DNA of 64,000 bases from Sphingomonas paucimobilis NBRC 13935 (GCF_000739895.2 NZ_BBJS01000063.1:1-64000); one strand, 5' to 3'; shown: positions 32,860 through 42,542, numbered from the stretch's first letter. Notes: a model not told the origin generated them from the letters alone. A program made the numbers and translations.

Positions 32860-35043
32860 ATGGCCAATCAGAGCAGCAAACGCGGTGACGGCAAGGCAAA
32901 GGGAGAAGCACCGGCCCAGACCCCTTCCCGCCCCGTCGGAGCCGATCAGCCGACCCGCTATGCCGAGCCGCAGGGGCATGGCGGCGAAACCCATCAGAGC
33001 ACCGAAGACGCCGCCCATACCCTGACCACCCAACAGGGCGTTCCCGTCGCTGATGATCAGAACAGCCTGCGGGCCGGCGAGCGCGGGCCGACGCTGCTCG
33101 AAGACTTCATCCTGCGCGAGAAGATCTTCCACTTCGACCATGAACGCATCCCCGAGCGCGTCGTCCATGCGCGGGGCTATGGCGCGCACGGCGTGTTCGA
33201 GCTGACCGACAGCCTGGCCGACTATACGCAGGCCGATGTGCTGAGCACCGTCGGCCAGCAGACCGAGGTGTTCGTCCGCTTCTCGACGGTGGCGGGCAAT
33301 AAGGGGTCGATGGACCTCGCGCGCGACGTGCGTGGCTTCGCGGTCAAATTCTATACGAAGGAAGGCAATTGGGACATTGTCGGCAACAACATCCCAGTCT
33401 TCTTCATCCAGGACCCGATCAAGTTCCCCGACCTCGTCCATGCCGTGAAACAGGAGCCCGACCGCGCCTTTCCACAGGCGCAGTCCGCGCATGACAATTA
33501 CTGGGACTTCGCGAGCCTCAGCCCCGAAGCGTGGCACATGGTGATGTGGCAGATGTCCGACCGGACGATCCCGCGCTCCTTCCGCACCATGGAAGGGTTC
33601 GGGGTCCACAGCTTCCGTCTGGTCAATGCCGAGGGCAAATCGACCTTCGTCAAATTCCATTGGAAGCCGCGCCAGGGCCTGCAATCAGTGCTGTGGAACG
33701 AGGCGGTCAAGATCAACGGTGCCGACCCCGATTTCCATCGCCGCGACCTGTGGACGGCAATCGAAGGCGGCGACTTTCCGCAATGGGATCTGGGTGTCCA
33801 GCTCTTCGACCAGGAAACGGCCGATCGTCTGCCCTTCGATCATCTCGATTCGACCAAGCTGATCCCCGAGGAAGAGGTGCCGGTCCGCATCATCGGCACG
33901 CTGACGCTCAATCGCAATGTCGACAATTTCTTCGCCAATACCGAACAGGTCGCCTTCTGCACCCAGAATGTCGTGCCCGGCATCGACTTCTCGGACGATC
34001 CGCTGCTCCACGGCCGCAATTTTTCCTATCTCGATACGCAGTTGAAGCGACTGGGCGGACCCAATTTCACCCATATCCCGGTCAACGCGCCGCGCTGTCC
34101 CGTGATGAATTTCCAGCAGGACGGCCATATGGCCATGCGCAATCCCAAGGGACGCGCCAATTACGAGCCGAATAGCTGGGGTGCGGACGGCGGTCCCCGC
34201 GAAAATCCGACCATCGGCTATCGCAGCTTCCCCGCCGAGGTGCAGGGCACCAAGCAGCGCATCCGGGCGGAGACCTTCGCCGACCATTATAGCCAGGCAC
34301 GGCAATTCTTCGTCAGCCAGTTGCCGATCGAACAGAAGCATATCGGTGACGCGCTGGTGTTCGAACTGTCCAAGGTCGAACGCGTCGACATCCGCGCCCG
34401 CGCCGTATCGCACCTGCGCCTGATCGACGAAGGGCTTGCCGCGACGGTCGCCGATGGGCTCGGCCTCGACCTGCCCGAGCCGGCTCAGGCTGCCAAGCCA
34501 ACGCTGGACCTGCCGCCTTCGTCGAAGTTGAGCATTGTGTCCAACGGCCCGAAGGATTTCAAAGGCCGCAAGATGGGTATTTTGCTGACCGACGGCAGCA
34601 GCGCCGAACTGTTCACCGCCGTGACGAAAGCGCTCGAGGCGGAAGGCGCGCTTTGGGAAGCCGTGGCGCCCAAGATCGGCGGCGTGACCCTGGACGACGG
34701 GACGAAGGTCGCCGCCAAGCAGAAGATCGATGGCGGCCCCTCCGTCCTGTACGACGCGGTGGCGGTCCTTCCCTCGGATGCCGGCGTCGCCATGCTCGCC
34801 AAGGATGCCACGGCCAAGGACTTCGTCGCCGATGCCTTCGCACACTGCAAATTCATCGGCCATAACTCGGCCGCTGATATCCTGTTCGAAGCAGCCGGGG
34901 TGACTGAGCGCGACGAAGGCTTCATCGCTCTGGCCGAGGCAAAGGACGCCAAGGCCTTCATCGGCCAGTGCCGCGAGCTACGCTTCTGGCCGCGAGAGCT
35001 GAACGTCGATCTCGACGCAGCATCGCTTCAAGCCGGCGCGTAA
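32860..35043 (+). CDS. katE: large-subunit (clade 2) catalase KatE with C-terminal DJ-1/PfpI-like domain
   Basis: This 727-residue monofunctional haem catalase degrades H2O2. The active-site His lies in RVVHARGYGAHG (about residue 100), the Asn in VGNNIPVFFIQDP, and the proximal haem-ligand Tyr in RNFSYLDTQLKRLGG. The C-terminal 170 residues form the flavodoxin/DJ-1-like domain specific to HPII-type enzymes (KGRKMGILLTDGSSAELF). The frame is open 29 codons further upstream, but the ATG at 32860 starts the usual Lys/Gly/Pro-rich N-terminus. It is monocistronic, ending at a hairpin terminator. Confidence 0.96.
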   Translation: MANQSSKRGDGKAKGEAPAQTPSRPVGADQPTRYAEPQGHGGETHQSTEDAAHTLTTQQGVPVADDQNSLRAGERGPTLLEDFILREKIFHFDHERIPERVVHARGYGAHGVFELTDSLADYTQADVLSTVGQQTEVFVRFSTVAGNKGSMDLARDVRGFAVKFYTKEGNWDIVGNNIPVFFIQDPIKFPDLVHAVKQEPDRAFPQAQSAHDNYWDFASLSPEAWHMVMWQMSDRTIPRSFRTMEGFGVHSFRLVNAEGKSTFVKFHWKPRQGLQSVLWNEAVKINGADPDFHRRDLWTAIEGGDFPQWDLGVQLFDQETADRLPFDHLDSTKLIPEEEVPVRIIGTLTLNRNVDNFFANTEQVAFCTQNVVPGIDFSDDPLLHGRNFSYLDTQLKRLGGPNFTHIPVNAPRCPVMNFQQDGHMAMRNPKGRANYEPNSWGADGGPRENPTIGYRSFPAEVQGTKQRIRAETFADHYSQARQFFVSQLPIEQKHIGDALVFELSKVERVDIRARAVSHLRLIDEGLAATVADGLGLDLPEPAQAAKPTLDLPPSSKLSIVSNGPKDFKGRKMGILLTDGSSAELFTAVTKALEAEGALWEAVAPKIGGVTLDDGTKVAAKQKIDGGPSVLYDAVAVLPSDAGVAMLAKDATAKDFVADAFAHCKFIGHNSAADILFEAAGVTERDEGFIALAEAKDAKAFIGQCRELRFWPRELNVDLDAASLQAGA

Positions 35044-35053
35044 CTATCACCGG

Positions 35054-35085
35054 GACGGGAAGGGTTTGAGAAAGCCCTTCCCGTC
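35054..35085 (+). terminator. hairpin terminator after katE
   Basis: An 11-bp perfect inverted repeat (GACGGGAAGGG and CCCTTCCCGTC) is separated by a 10-nt spacer, TTTGAGAAAG, which can itself pair TTT with AAA. It begins 11 nt after the katE stop. No U-run follows, but the strength and position support a terminator. Confidence 0.65.
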
Positions 35086-35224
35086 CGCCTATCGGCTTCC
35101 GGCGCTATCGCAGCGCGCGGACCATGAGAAATGGCCATCCGACCAAGGACTCGGGGCGCCGACGCCGTCTATCGTTCATATCCGGCCCGCAAATGGCGAG
35201 GTCTTTTGATACGGAGATAGGACG

Positions 35225-35506
35225 ATGAAGATGATAGCGGTAAGCGCATTGTCGATGGCGTTGGGCCTGTGTGCCTGCGCTTCTGGCAGCGCCAATCAGC
35301 ACAGCCGTGTGACGAGTTGCAGGCCCGATGCTGCCGCGACACTGGTGGGTCAATTGGTGCCCGACGATTCGACAATCCTTCGCCGCACGGGCGGCACAAC
35401 GGTCCGGCGCATCGCCCCCGGCGATCCGACGACCAAGGACTATCGCATCGACCGTATCACCGTGACCATCGCCGACAACCGGGTGGTCGCCGCTGCTTGC
35501 GGCTAA
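35225..35506 (+). CDS. I78-family peptidase inhibitor lipoprotein
   Basis: This 93-residue protein begins with a lipoprotein signal (Leu/Ala-rich, Cys at about 17 and 19), followed by an Inhibitor_I78-like domain. The conserved CRPDAAATLVGQ, the RIAPGDPTTKDYR segment and the terminal DRITVTIADNRVVAAACG-type ending are all present. The Cys pair probably forms a disulfide. I78 proteins inhibit serine peptidases in the periplasm. An RBS-like GAGATAGGACG precedes the ATG. It stands alone. Confidence 0.85.
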   Translation: MKMIAVSALSMALGLCACASGSANQHSRVTSCRPDAAATLVGQLVPDDSTILRRTGGTTVRRIAPGDPTTKDYRIDRITVTIADNRVVAAACG

Positions 35507-35679
35507 ATACCGACAGGGCCCTCGGGGCGCTCGATACGTCTGTGGCGGATCACCTCCGTCAATCGCTCCGCAAGTCCAAGCGGATAGGGTAATCCGGGCA
35601 TCTCCCGAGTGCCGGTATTCGCTCGGAGCGAAAGCTTCCGAATGGCTGTTCGCTCGTTCAACTCCTTTTCGTATCAGCC

Positions 35680-36801
35680 CTAAATCCTAAGGCGAATTGT
35701 GGTCGGCGACCGGGACACCAGCTCGACCGATCCGCCATGCGCTTGGGCGATCTGGCGGGCGAGGCTCAAGCCGATGCCCGTTCCTGCCGGCTTGGTCGTG
35801 ACGAACGGGCGGAACATGGTCGATGCGCGATCCGGGGGCACCCCGGGCCCATTGTCGACGACATGGATCGCCAGCGCATCATCCTCACGCAGAGCAAGCA
35901 GATGGACATGCGGAGCCGCCGTGGCTTCGACGGCTGCCTCGACAGCGTTCTGGAGCAACGCCCAGATCGCCTGGTTCACCTGATCGCGATCGAATATGCC
36001 CCGCATATCCTCCGCCACATTTACCGTCAGCGTCACGTCCGGCCACCGGCTGGCGAAAAGTCGCGCCAGATCCTCGACCAGTTCCGTCACGCCGACCTCC
36101 TGCCTCATCGGCGGTGGCAGCCGCGCGAGCGAGCGATACGCCTCGGTGAAGCGCTGCAGCCCCTCCGCCCGGCGGGCCAGCGTGTTGAGGATCTCGACCA
36201 GCAACGCCGGGTCGCGCTCCTCCGCCAGGGCGGCGGTGACGCCGCTCTCGGCCAGCGCGACGATCGGCATCAGGCCGTTGAGCATCTCGTGCCCCAGCAC
36301 CTGGATCATCTCGGCGCTCGCACGCGCTTCGGCGGTGCGCTCCTCGCTCTCGACGTCGATCAAGGCGACCACCGACTGCGTCCCGACCTCCACGCGGTCC
36401 ACCCGCCAGCTCCGCCCGGCGTGACGCAGATGCGTGGCATCGGGGTCGAGCAGCGGCGGTGGCGGCGGCAGCACCCGGTCGTCGGTGTCGAACATCCGCC
36501 GCGCGGCCCGATTGAGCGCGCGGACGACACCGCCATCAATGCGCAGCAAGGCGGTCGGCGAGGCATCGAGTAGCAACCGCTGAAGCGCCGCGTCCCGCTC
36601 GGGCTCGCCTGTGGTGGGCGATGCCGACAGCGGAGGTCGGCGCATCGTTGACACGATCAACATGGCGAACCAGCCCATGGCCAGCAGGGCCCCCACCAGC
36701 GTCAGCCACAGGCCATACGACCAGGCCGCCCCAGCCGCGCCGCCCGCCAAGGCGAGCGAAAGCGCCAGCACCAAAGCGGCGCGGGTCGGCCTAGAGACCA
36801 T
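35680..36801 (-). CDS. sensor histidine kinase (NtrY/PAS-type)
   Basis: This 373-residue membrane kinase has two transmembrane helices (about 8-28 and 30-50). A PAS-like domain (about 70-150; LLLDASPTALLRIDG) is followed by a phospho-acceptor His at 171 in QVLGHEMLNGLMPI, and an ATPase domain with N box (NQAIWALLQNAVEAAVEA), VVDNGPGVP and GTGIGLSLARQIAQAHGG. The ATG at 36801 overlaps the regulator gene by 11 nt, so kinase and regulator form one operon. Both are divergent from the ABC exporter they probably control. Confidence 0.88.
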   Translation of the reverse strand: MVSRPTRAALVLALSLALAGGAAGAAWSYGLWLTLVGALLAMGWFAMLIVSTMRRPPLSASPTTGEPERDAALQRLLLDASPTALLRIDGGVVRALNRAARRMFDTDDRVLPPPPPLLDPDATHLRHAGRSWRVDRVEVGTQSVVALIDVESEERTAEARASAEMIQVLGHEMLNGLMPIVALAESGVTAALAEERDPALLVEILNTLARRAEGLQRFTEAYRSLARLPPPMRQEVGVTELVEDLARLFASRWPDVTLTVNVAEDMRGIFDRDQVNQAIWALLQNAVEAAVEATAAPHVHLLALREDDALAIHVVDNGPGVPPDRASTMFRPFVTTKPAGTGIGLSLARQIAQAHGGSVELVSRSPTTIRLRI

Positions 36802-38086
36802 GCTGCGCCATGCGCCGGTAGAGCGTGCCACGGCTGATCCCCAGCGCCGTGGCCGCACGCGAGATATTATGGCGATGCTCCTTCAGCGCCGCCTCGATCA
36901 TCAGCTTTTCGGCATCGTCCAGTCCGAAGACGGGGCCGTCATCGGGCCTGGCGGAGGCGCCGCCAGCCGGTCGGATGGCAGCGGCGTCGACCACACCGTC
37001 GTCGGACAGCAGCACCGCCCGCTCGATCGCTGCCGCGAGGCCACGCACCTCGTCGGGCCAGTCGGTCACCGCGATGATCGCCTCGGCGGCCGGGGTGATC
37101 CGGACCTGCATATGGCCATAGGTCTCGCCCGCCAGCGCGGCGAAATGGCGCGCGAGGATCACCGCATCGTCCCGCCGCGCGGCGAGCGGCGGGACGGCGA
37201 TGTCGATCGTGCACAGCCGACGGTGCAGCGGCGCCGACAAGGGCGCAAGGCCGTCGGCAATGCTGATGCAGCGCAGGCCCGGTGTCAGCCGGTCGAGCAG
37301 TCGCGCCTGGGTGACAGCATCAAGCCGATCCGGATGACGCAGCAATACGGTGCCGCTTACATCATTGAGCAGCTCCCACTGTTCGGGATCGCGCAAATCG
37401 ATGCGGGGCAATGTCCCGCCGCCATCCATCGACACCGCATGAAGCGCATGGGCGACCAGCGTCCGGCCCGATCCCGAGCGGCCGGTGACGCAGACATTGG
37501 CGACGGTGGGCCCAACGCGGCGGACCAGCGCTCGCACCTCCCGGATCGCGGCGGACTCGCCCAGAATGCCGCCGCTGCCACCAGCGGCCACGCGAACCGG
37601 TGCCGCGATCGGCTCGGCCGCCTTCGCCATGACTGCAGCACATTTGCCAAGGAGCTCATCCTTGCGCCACGGCTTCATCAGGAAGTCGCGCGCGCCCGCC
37701 TGCATCGCGGCGACCGCGATGCGGATGCCGCTATGCGCGGTGATGACGATCACCCGCGCACCGGGATCGTCCGCCATGATCCGACCGATACAGGCCAGAC
37801 CTTCATCACCGCTCGACCGACCGGGGGTGAAGTTCATGTCGAGCAGGATCAGGTCATAAGGGCGACGTGCCAGCATCGAGAAGGCCGCGTCGGGATCGCC
37901 CGCGATGTCCAGGCGATGCCTGGCGAGGCGGAAGAGGATTTCCGTCGTCCGCGCCACCACCGGATCATCTTCGACCAACAAGACATCCCAACCGGTTGAC
38001 GGCGCTTGCGACTGTCCAGTTCCGGACAAAGTGTCCGCCACTGTCGCGCCATGATTCGGCAAGCACGGAAAATTGTCTTTCGTCAT
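36791..38086 (-). CDS. NtrC-type response regulator with degenerate AAA+ domain
   Basis: This 431-residue regulator has a receiver domain (about 33-150; DVLLVEDDP, phospho-Asp 83 in ILLDMNF, Lys in LMKPW) and a central AAA+ domain (about 170-385). A Fis-type helix-turn-helix (NISRAATALGISRGTLYRRM) is at the C-terminus. The Walker A reads GRSGSGRT rather than the usual GESGTGKE, and the sigma-54-contact GAFTGA motif and a clear Walker B are absent. It is probably not a sigma-54 activator. The frame extends upstream over the exporter genes on the other strand, but the ATG at 38086 fits the receiver start. Confidence 0.85.
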   Translation of the reverse strand: MTKDNFPCLPNHGATVADTLSGTGQSQAPSTGWDVLLVEDDPVVARTTEILFRLARHRLDIAGDPDAAFSMLARRPYDLILLDMNFTPGRSSGDEGLACIGRIMADDPGARVIVITAHSGIRIAVAAMQAGARDFLMKPWRKDELLGKCAAVMAKAAEPIAAPVRVAAGGSGGILGESAAIREVRALVRRVGPTVANVCVTGRSGSGRTLVAHALHAVSMDGGGTLPRIDLRDPEQWELLNDVSGTVLLRHPDRLDAVTQARLLDRLTPGLRCISIADGLAPLSAPLHRRLCTIDIAVPPLAARRDDAVILARHFAALAGETYGHMQVRITPAAEAIIAVTDWPDEVRGLAAAIERAVLLSDDGVVDAAAIRPAGGASARPDDGPVFGLDDAEKLMIEAALKEHRHNISRAATALGISRGTLYRRMAQHGL

Positions 38087-38120
38087 AGCAAGTTGGCATT
38101 TCCGGCGCTGGACAGTGACA
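38011..38120. promoter_or_regulatory. cluster of TGTCC/GGACA inverted repeats at a divergent promoter
   Basis: Between and around the divergent starts (38086 minus, 38129 plus) lie repeated half-sites: TGTCC-N6-GGACA at 38013-38028, GGACA-N3-TGTCC at 38024-38036, and GGACAGTGACAC at 38111-38122. The first two fall inside the first codons of the regulator gene; the last sits next to the adaptor start. They look like binding sites for the regulator itself. No sigma-54 -24/-12 element was found in the 42-bp gap. Confidence 0.4.
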
Positions 38121-38128
38121 CTCCATCC

Positions 38129-39412
38129 ATGATGACGGAACAGCTGATACACGCAAGCATCGCTCCCGGCGCGGCGATGGACCGCCCGGTGGAACGGCCG
38201 GCGCGACCCTGGTGGCGGCGACGGGCGTTGCTGGTGGGTCTGGCGATCATGCTGGCTGGCGTCATGCTGTGGCGGCTGATCCCGGCGGCGGGCTCCACCG
38301 ATATTGCCGGGGCCGATATTGAAACGGGCGAGGTGACGCGCGCACCGTTCGCCGACTATCTGCCGGTCCGCGCGACGGTGGCGCCGCGGGTGACGACGCT
38401 GGTCGGCGTGCTGGCGGGCGGACAGGTCGAAAAGCTGATCGTCCAGGACGGCGCGATGGTGACCGAGGGTGAGCCGCTGGCGACCCTGGCCAATCCGTCG
38501 CTCAAGCTCGACGTGCTGACCCGCGAAGCGCAGATCGCCAGCCAGCTCGGCGGTCTCGCGGGCGAAAATCTCGGCATCGAGCGCAACCGCCTCGACCGCG
38601 CCGGCCAGATCGCCCAGGCCAATTACGACCTGATCAAGGCACGTCGCGACCTCGGCATCCGCCAGCTGCTCCACGACAAGGGCTTCGTGTCGGACGCCGG
38701 GGTGAAAAGCTATGCCGAAGAGGCCGTCTATCAGGAAAGGCGCGTCGCCCAGCTCCAGGCAGGCGGTGCCGCCGAAGCGCGGATCACCGCCATACAGGGC
38801 CGCCGCCTCGACGACACGCGCGGGCGGCTGGAGCGCAATCTCGCCGCCGTGCGCGCCGGTCTCGACGCGCTCATCATCCGCGCGCCGATGGCGGGCCGCC
38901 TCACCAATTTCACCATCCAGCCGGGGCAGGCGCTCAAGCCCGGTGATCCGGCGGGCCAGGTCGATAGCGAGGGATCGTGGAAGCTGACCGCCGATGTCGA
39001 CGAATATTATCTCGGTCGCGTTCGCGTCGGCCAGCGTGCGAGCGCCGGCGGCACGGCGTTGACCGTGTCGAAGGTGCTGCCGGCCGTGAAGGATGGCCGC
39101 TTCCGCATCGAACTCACCTTCGACGCCGCGCCCCCGGCCGGGCTCAACCGTGGCCAGACGCTCGATATGCGGGTGACGCTGGGCAGCACCGCGCCCGCCC
39201 TCGTCGCGCCGGTCGGCGGATGGCTGGAGGCGGGCGGCGGCACGTCCGCCTTCGTCCTCGATGCCGACGGCGCCCATGCCCGTCGCCGCAGCGTGAAGAC
39301 CGGCCGCCGCAATCCCGAACAGGTCGAGATCCTGGCCGGGCTTCAGCGCGGCGAGCGCATCGTCACCAGCAACACATCGTCCGTGAAGGGCGATATCCTT
39401 AACATCCGCTAA
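38129..39412 (+). CDS. efflux periplasmic adaptor subunit (HlyD/MacA-like)
   Basis: A membrane-fusion protein of about 427 residues. One N-terminal transmembrane helix (about 33-55) is followed by a lipoyl-like half (VLAGGQVEKLIVQDGAMV), a coiled-coil alpha-hairpin (about 125-240) and a beta-barrel domain (about 250-400). The hairpin would contact an outer-membrane channel; the base contacts the MacB-like permease encoded two genes on. Start is ATG 38129 or the adjacent ATG 38132. It is the first gene of the exporter operon, divergent from its two-component system. Confidence 0.88.
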   Translation: MMTEQLIHASIAPGAAMDRPVERPARPWWRRRALLVGLAIMLAGVMLWRLIPAAGSTDIAGADIETGEVTRAPFADYLPVRATVAPRVTTLVGVLAGGQVEKLIVQDGAMVTEGEPLATLANPSLKLDVLTREAQIASQLGGLAGENLGIERNRLDRAGQIAQANYDLIKARRDLGIRQLLHDKGFVSDAGVKSYAEEAVYQERRVAQLQAGGAAEARITAIQGRRLDDTRGRLERNLAAVRAGLDALIIRAPMAGRLTNFTIQPGQALKPGDPAGQVDSEGSWKLTADVDEYYLGRVRVGQRASAGGTALTVSKVLPAVKDGRFRIELTFDAAPPAGLNRGQTLDMRVTLGSTAPALVAPVGGWLEAGGGTSAFVLDADGAHARRRSVKTGRRNPEQVEILAGLQRGERIVTSNTSSVKGDILNIR

Positions 39413-39424
39413 CGGGGGCCAACC

Positions 39425-40105
39425 GTGATCCGTCTCGAGAATATCCAGCGCCGCTACATCTCCGACGAGGTCGAGACGACCGCGCTCGCCGACATCAACC
39501 TGCATGTCGAGGCGGGCGAGTTCCTCGCCATCATGGGACCATCGGGCTGTGGCAAGTCCACGCTGCTCAACACGCTGGGCACCGTCGACCGGCCCACCGC
39601 CGGTCGCTATCTGTTTGGCGACCGCGATCTGGCCGCGCTGGACGAGAAGGAACTGGCCAAGTTCCGCGGCGCGACACTGGGTTTCGTCTTCCAGAGCTTC
39701 AACCTGATCGACGAGCTGACGATCGAGGAGAATGTCGCGCTCGGCGTCGCCTATCGCAAGGATAGCGGTGGGGACCGCCGTACGCGCGTCGCGGCGGCGA
39801 TGGACAAGGTCGGCATCGCCCACCGCGCGCGCCACTTCCCGCACCAACTGTCCGGCGGCCAGCAACAGCGCGCCGCCATCGCCCGGGCGATCGTCGGCGA
39901 TCCCAGGCTGATCCTGGCGGACGAGCCGACCGGCAATCTCGACACCGCCAATGGCGAGCAGGTGATGAACATCCTGACCGGCCTCAACGCCGAGGGCGCG
40001 ACGATCGTGATGGTCACCCACTCGCCGTCCCATGCCGACATGGCCAAGCGCCGCATCGACATGCTCGACGGCCGCATCGTCGCCAACGCCATGCGCGCGA
40101 TGTGA
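39425..40105 (+). CDS. ABC transporter ATPase, LolD/MacB type
   Basis: This 226-residue nucleotide-binding protein has Walker A GPSGCGKST (38-46), signature LSGGQQQRAAIARAI, Walker B LILADEPTGNLD and a His switch (VTHSPSHA). The sequence style is that of LolD/MacB ATPases, which drive mechanotransmission by FtsX-type permeases rather than membrane transport in the classical sense. The start is GTG with GGGGGCC upstream. It lies 12 bp after the adaptor and 10 bp before the permease. Confidence 0.93.
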   Translation: MIRLENIQRRYISDEVETTALADINLHVEAGEFLAIMGPSGCGKSTLLNTLGTVDRPTAGRYLFGDRDLAALDEKELAKFRGATLGFVFQSFNLIDELTIEENVALGVAYRKDSGGDRRTRVAAAMDKVGIAHRARHFPHQLSGGQQQRAAIARAIVGDPRLILADEPTGNLDTANGEQVMNILTGLNAEGATIVMVTHSPSHADMAKRRIDMLDGRIVANAMRAM

Positions 40106-40115
40106 GGAGCCGGTG

Positions 40116-42542
40116 ATGAACAGCTTCGCCCTCGCCCCGCTTTACCGCACCCTGACGGGCCACAAATTCTACGCCGCGCTGAACATCGGCGGATTGGCGG
40201 TCGGGATCGCCGTATTCTTCGTCCTCACCCTCTATGTGCGGTTCGAGACCAGCTTCGAAAAATGGCTGCCGCACCATGACGAGATCTATGTGGTCCAGAC
40301 CGACTGGAAACGCACCGATGATCCGTTCACCGGCACTTATCCGAACACCATGGGCGGCCTTCTCGACGAATTGCGACAGGATTTTCCCGGTGTCGTGGGC
40401 ACCCGTTTCATGGGCGGCGCCGACCTGGACGGCAAGGATGGCGGCAGCGTGGTCCGCAACGGAATCGCCACCTTCGACGATATCGGTCAGGTGGATGCAA
40501 GCTTCCTTCAAGTCTTCGATCTGCCATGGGTGGCGGGTGACAAGACAACCGCGCTAACCGCCCCGGCAAGCATCGTGCTCAGCCGATCAGCGGCGAGGAA
40601 ATATTTCGGCGATACCGATCCGATCGGCCAGACCCTGACGCTTGCGCTCGACAAGACCGTCCCGCACCGCGTCACGGGTGTGTTCGAGGATTTGCCCAAG
40701 GCATCCGATTTCAAATTCTCGATCCTCGCGCGCCTGCCAACCAGCGACCTGGGCGAGTGGTGGAATCACTGGGGCAGCACTTCGCTCAAGACCTATCTAC
40801 GCTTCCCTGACGAAGCCGCGGCAAAGGCCTTCGAACAGAAAATGCCCGCCTTCGTAGCGCGGCACGGCGCGCGCGATCTGGGGGATGATGCGGCGATGCG
40901 CATGGCGCTCCCACTGCTTCCGCTCACCAAGGCGCATCTGCAGCCTGCCGGGCAGGAAAGCGCAAGCCGCAAGCTGACCGTCGTCACATTGGGACTGGTC
41001 GGCATACTCACGCTGCTCATCGCGATCGTAAACTACGTCAACCTAGCGAGCGCGCGCGCCGGCCTGCGGGCGCGAGAAGTCGCCATGCGCAAGGTGTTGG
41101 GCGCCGATCGGGCGACCCTGATTCGCCAGTTCCTTGGCGAGGCGGTGCTTGCCGTCGCCGTGGCGGCCTTGTTCGGGCTGGTACTGGCGGAGATCGGATT
41201 GCCCTTGATCAACGCTGCCGGCGGTCTATCGCTCGCCATGCCCTATGCCATCGTCGTTCCGCTGCTGCTGACATTCGCCATCGGTATCGGGATTCTAGCC
41301 GGTTTCTATCCGGCGATCCTTCTTTCCCACTATCCTGCTGCTGCAGTCCTTGCCTCTGCCCGCGCTCCGGGCGGTGGTCACGCAGGCACCCGGGCACGCG
41401 AAACACTCGTCATGGCACAGTTCGCAATGGTGATCGCCTTCCTGATCGGCACGGCCGTTCTCGTCGCGCAGACCCGCCATGTCCGTAACGCCGACCTGGG
41501 CTTCCAGCGTGAGGGGCTGCTCGTCGCACCTTGGTTGGGCTATGTCGAGAAGGCCAAGCATCCCGCGCTGATCGCCGCCTTGCGCGCCGTCCCCGGTGTT
41601 TCGATAGTAACCACGTCGGATACGGGGGTCGGCGACGTCGGTAACAACAATAGCGACAATCTACTTCTGTCCGGGCGCCCCGGTCCGGGGCCGGCCGCCA
41701 GGCATATCAATGTCGGAACGGACTTTTTCCGGCTGTTCGGCACACGGCCGATCGCTGGCCGACTCCTCGACGACGTCCACCGGATGGATGACAGGACGAA
41801 CAGTCAGAAAGGCCTGCCCAGCAACATCGTCATTTCTCGCAAGGCCGTCACGGCTTTAGGGTTCCGCTCTCCGAAAGATGCGATCGGCCAGACAATAGTC
41901 CAACCGAGCCCGATGACCATTGTCGGTGTGGTCGACGATCTGCGTTTCTTCTCGCCACGCCTGCCTGCCACGCCGGTCTACTATACCTATACGCGTGGCA
42001 TCGTGCCCTATCCCGTCGCCACGATGCGCTTTTCCGGTGATCCCCGTGCCGTGGCGGAGGGAGTCCGCGCCGCCTGGATCAGGGTGGCGCCGGAAGCGCC
42101 ATTCCGCGCAGACACCGGAGAGCGGCTGTTGCAGAATTTCTATGATGAAGACGATCGCGCCACGCGTCTGTTCGGTATCGGTGCAGGCCTAGCCGTCCTG
42201 ATCGGCTGCGTCGGACTTTGGGGCCTTGCCTCGTTCAACACGCAACGCCGGGCGATGGAAATCGGCATACGAAAGACGCTGGGGGCTTCCTCCAGCGATA
42301 TCGTCAAGCTGCTGGTCGGCCAGTTCCTCCGGCCCGTGCTGCTGGCGAACCTTATCGCTTGGCCGCTCGCATTCGTAGCCATGCGGACATGGCTGGCCGG
42401 GTTCGACGATCGCATAACGCTGTCACCGCTCTATTTCCTCGGCGCGACGGCACTTGCCGTCGTCATCGCCGTGCTGACGGTGCTGGGTCAGGCATTGCGG
42501 GCGAGCCGTACCGCTCCGGCTTGGGCACTCCGCCATGACTGA
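40116..42542 (+). CDS. ABC transporter permease, MacB/FtsX type
   Basis: An 808-residue permease with duplicated MacB periplasmic-core plus FtsX units. The first membrane helix is at about 25-45, the first periplasmic domain at about 50-270, three helices at about 285-400, and a second periplasmic domain at about 450-660. The final three helices are at about 680-800. IVNYVNLASARAGLRAREVA and RAMEIGIRKTLGASSSDIVK are the FtsX signature repeats. TGAGGAGC precedes the ATG. It should export or extract a substrate to the adaptor; the substrate is unknown. Confidence 0.9.
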   Translation: MNSFALAPLYRTLTGHKFYAALNIGGLAVGIAVFFVLTLYVRFETSFEKWLPHHDEIYVVQTDWKRTDDPFTGTYPNTMGGLLDELRQDFPGVVGTRFMGGADLDGKDGGSVVRNGIATFDDIGQVDASFLQVFDLPWVAGDKTTALTAPASIVLSRSAARKYFGDTDPIGQTLTLALDKTVPHRVTGVFEDLPKASDFKFSILARLPTSDLGEWWNHWGSTSLKTYLRFPDEAAAKAFEQKMPAFVARHGARDLGDDAAMRMALPLLPLTKAHLQPAGQESASRKLTVVTLGLVGILTLLIAIVNYVNLASARAGLRAREVAMRKVLGADRATLIRQFLGEAVLAVAVAALFGLVLAEIGLPLINAAGGLSLAMPYAIVVPLLLTFAIGIGILAGFYPAILLSHYPAAAVLASARAPGGGHAGTRARETLVMAQFAMVIAFLIGTAVLVAQTRHVRNADLGFQREGLLVAPWLGYVEKAKHPALIAALRAVPGVSIVTTSDTGVGDVGNNNSDNLLLSGRPGPGPAARHINVGTDFFRLFGTRPIAGRLLDDVHRMDDRTNSQKGLPSNIVISRKAVTALGFRSPKDAIGQTIVQPSPMTIVGVVDDLRFFSPRLPATPVYYTYTRGIVPYPVATMRFSGDPRAVAEGVRAAWIRVAPEAPFRADTGERLLQNFYDEDDRATRLFGIGAGLAVLIGCVGLWGLASFNTQRRAMEIGIRKTLGASSSDIVKLLVGQFLRPVLLANLIAWPLAFVAMRTWLAGFDDRITLSPLYFLGATALAVVIAVLTVLGQALRASRTAPAWALRHD

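Noticed and set aside
38087..40033. Minus-strand continuation of the NtrC-like frame over about 650 codons
   Set aside because: It is the reverse complement of the adaptor and ABC ATPase genes, which have clear Walker and lipoyl motifs; open antisense frames are common in this GC-rich DNA.
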